From the NCBI GenBank assembly GCA_004335635.1, contig QAXH01005382.1, positions 1 to 19,362 on the forward strand: DNA of 19,362 nt, given 5' to 3'. Position 1 is the stretch's first letter. Each line of letters begins with the position of its first letter. The position numbers were made by a program, and so were the translations under genes. The notes below the pieces were generated by a model. The model did no database searches and was not told the DNA's origin. It saw only the letters and a program-made list of their open reading frames with translations. Of this stretch, positions 19,045-19,362 are shown piece by piece. The stretch is from Chloromonas sp. AAM2 (lineage: Eukaryota > Chlorophyta > Chlorophyceae > Chlamydomonadales > Chlamydomonadaceae).

Positions 19045-19362
19045 TCAGCACCAGGTCTTCATTGCACATTCGGCCGCCACCGACACCGCAGTGACGCCCC
19101 AGGCCGCCAGGCGTCGGGACAAGGGCAGGCGCACATCAGTGGCCCTGCTACGTGCTAACATGCAGACCACCTCCTGTGCGGAGTTGAGCTGGACGGTCAG
19201 CCACTCCTCAGGAACTGGCTGCAGGGTCAGCGCCTGCTGCTCCTCAGGGACTGGCTGCAAGGTCAGCGCCGGCTGCTCGTCAGGAACTGGCTGCCGGGTC
19301 AACGCCGGCTGCTCCTCAGGGACTGGCTGCCGGGTCAACGCCGGCTGCTCCTCAGGGACTGG
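19045..19362 (-). CDS. 3'-terminal exon of an unknown repeat protein (5' end outside window)
   Basis: The minus-strand frame is open from the right window edge to a TGA at 19047-19045, giving 105 residues here. The first half consists of 12-residue repeats of the form PVPEEQPALTRQ (variants PVPDEQPALTLQ, PVPEEQQALTLQ), encoded by 36-bp DNA repeats. After the last copy comes a unique C-terminus with QEVVCMLARSRATDVRLPLS and a final Cys residue. The repeats are acidic and proline-rich and probably extended or disordered. No family is recognised. Differences between copies do not break the frame, which supports coding. The open frame continues past the window, so more repeats are expected to the right. 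Confidence 0.62.
   Translation of the reverse strand, partial: PVPEEQPALTRQPVPEEQPALTRQPVPDEQPALTLQPVPEEQQALTLQPVPEEWLTVQLNSAQEVVCMLARSRATDVRLPLSRRLAAWGVTAVSVAAECAMKTWC
19205..19362. repeat. 36-bp tandem repeat array, at least 4.4 copies, running off the window
   Basis: Units begin at 19205, 19241, 19277, 19313 and 19349, exactly 36 bp apart. The core is TCCTCAGGRACTGGCTGC. The two rightmost complete units are almost identical, while the leftmost is more diverged, suggesting that recent copying occurred towards the right edge. The period equals 12 codons in the minus-strand gene. Confidence 0.95.

Overview
The window looks like nuclear DNA of a eukaryote, most likely a green alga. The genes are split by many introns of about 0.1-0.5 kb with GT-AG ends. 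Base composition is roughly balanced, and TGTAA-type polyadenylation signals, typical of chlorophytes, lie past several gene ends. The combination resembles trebouxiophytes such as Coccomyxa, but that placement is inference. I see no bacterial operon, rRNA, tRNA, CRISPR array or intact transposon.

Layout, left to right. (1) 104-423 (+): the last exon of a gene entering from the left, with a coiled-coil C-terminus. (2) 424-1586: mostly unassigned, with a TATA-like box and one weak minus-strand gene start divergent from the next gene. (3) 1587-4117 (+): a membrane-anchored SAM-dependent methyltransferase in six exons. (4) 4118-5035: convergent 3' region. (5) 10303-5036 (-): an eleven-exon gene for a 716-residue Gln/Ala/Pro-rich coiled-coil protein of unknown function. 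(6) 10304-10910: divergent promoter region. (7) 10911-12728 (+): a four-exon gene for an unknown 344-residue Ser/Arg/Gln-rich protein. (8) 12729-15419: largely unassigned, with one exon-like block at 13913-14120 and a hairpin near 14.7 kb. (9) 17171-15420 (-): hypoxanthine-guanine phosphoribosyltransferase in six exons, with a probable transit peptide and a C-terminal extension. (10) 17172-19044: intergenic, holding a decayed 48-bp copy of part of the HGPRT PPi-loop exon. (11) 19362-19045 (-): the last exon of a gene running off the right edge, encoding a 12-residue tandem repeat.

The exon models were built by hand. I required each junction to have GT-AG ends, an uninterrupted frame and matching intron phase. 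The four complete models give 1056, 2151, 1035 and 954 nt, all multiples of three. The genes do not form an obvious pathway; this is an ordinary mixture of algal housekeeping and lineage-specific genes.

The points most worth following are the splicing anomaly in the methyltransferase, the 19-nt HGPRT micro-exon, the HGPRT exon fragment, the terminal repeat protein, and the unrecognised coiled-coil protein with a KEN box.
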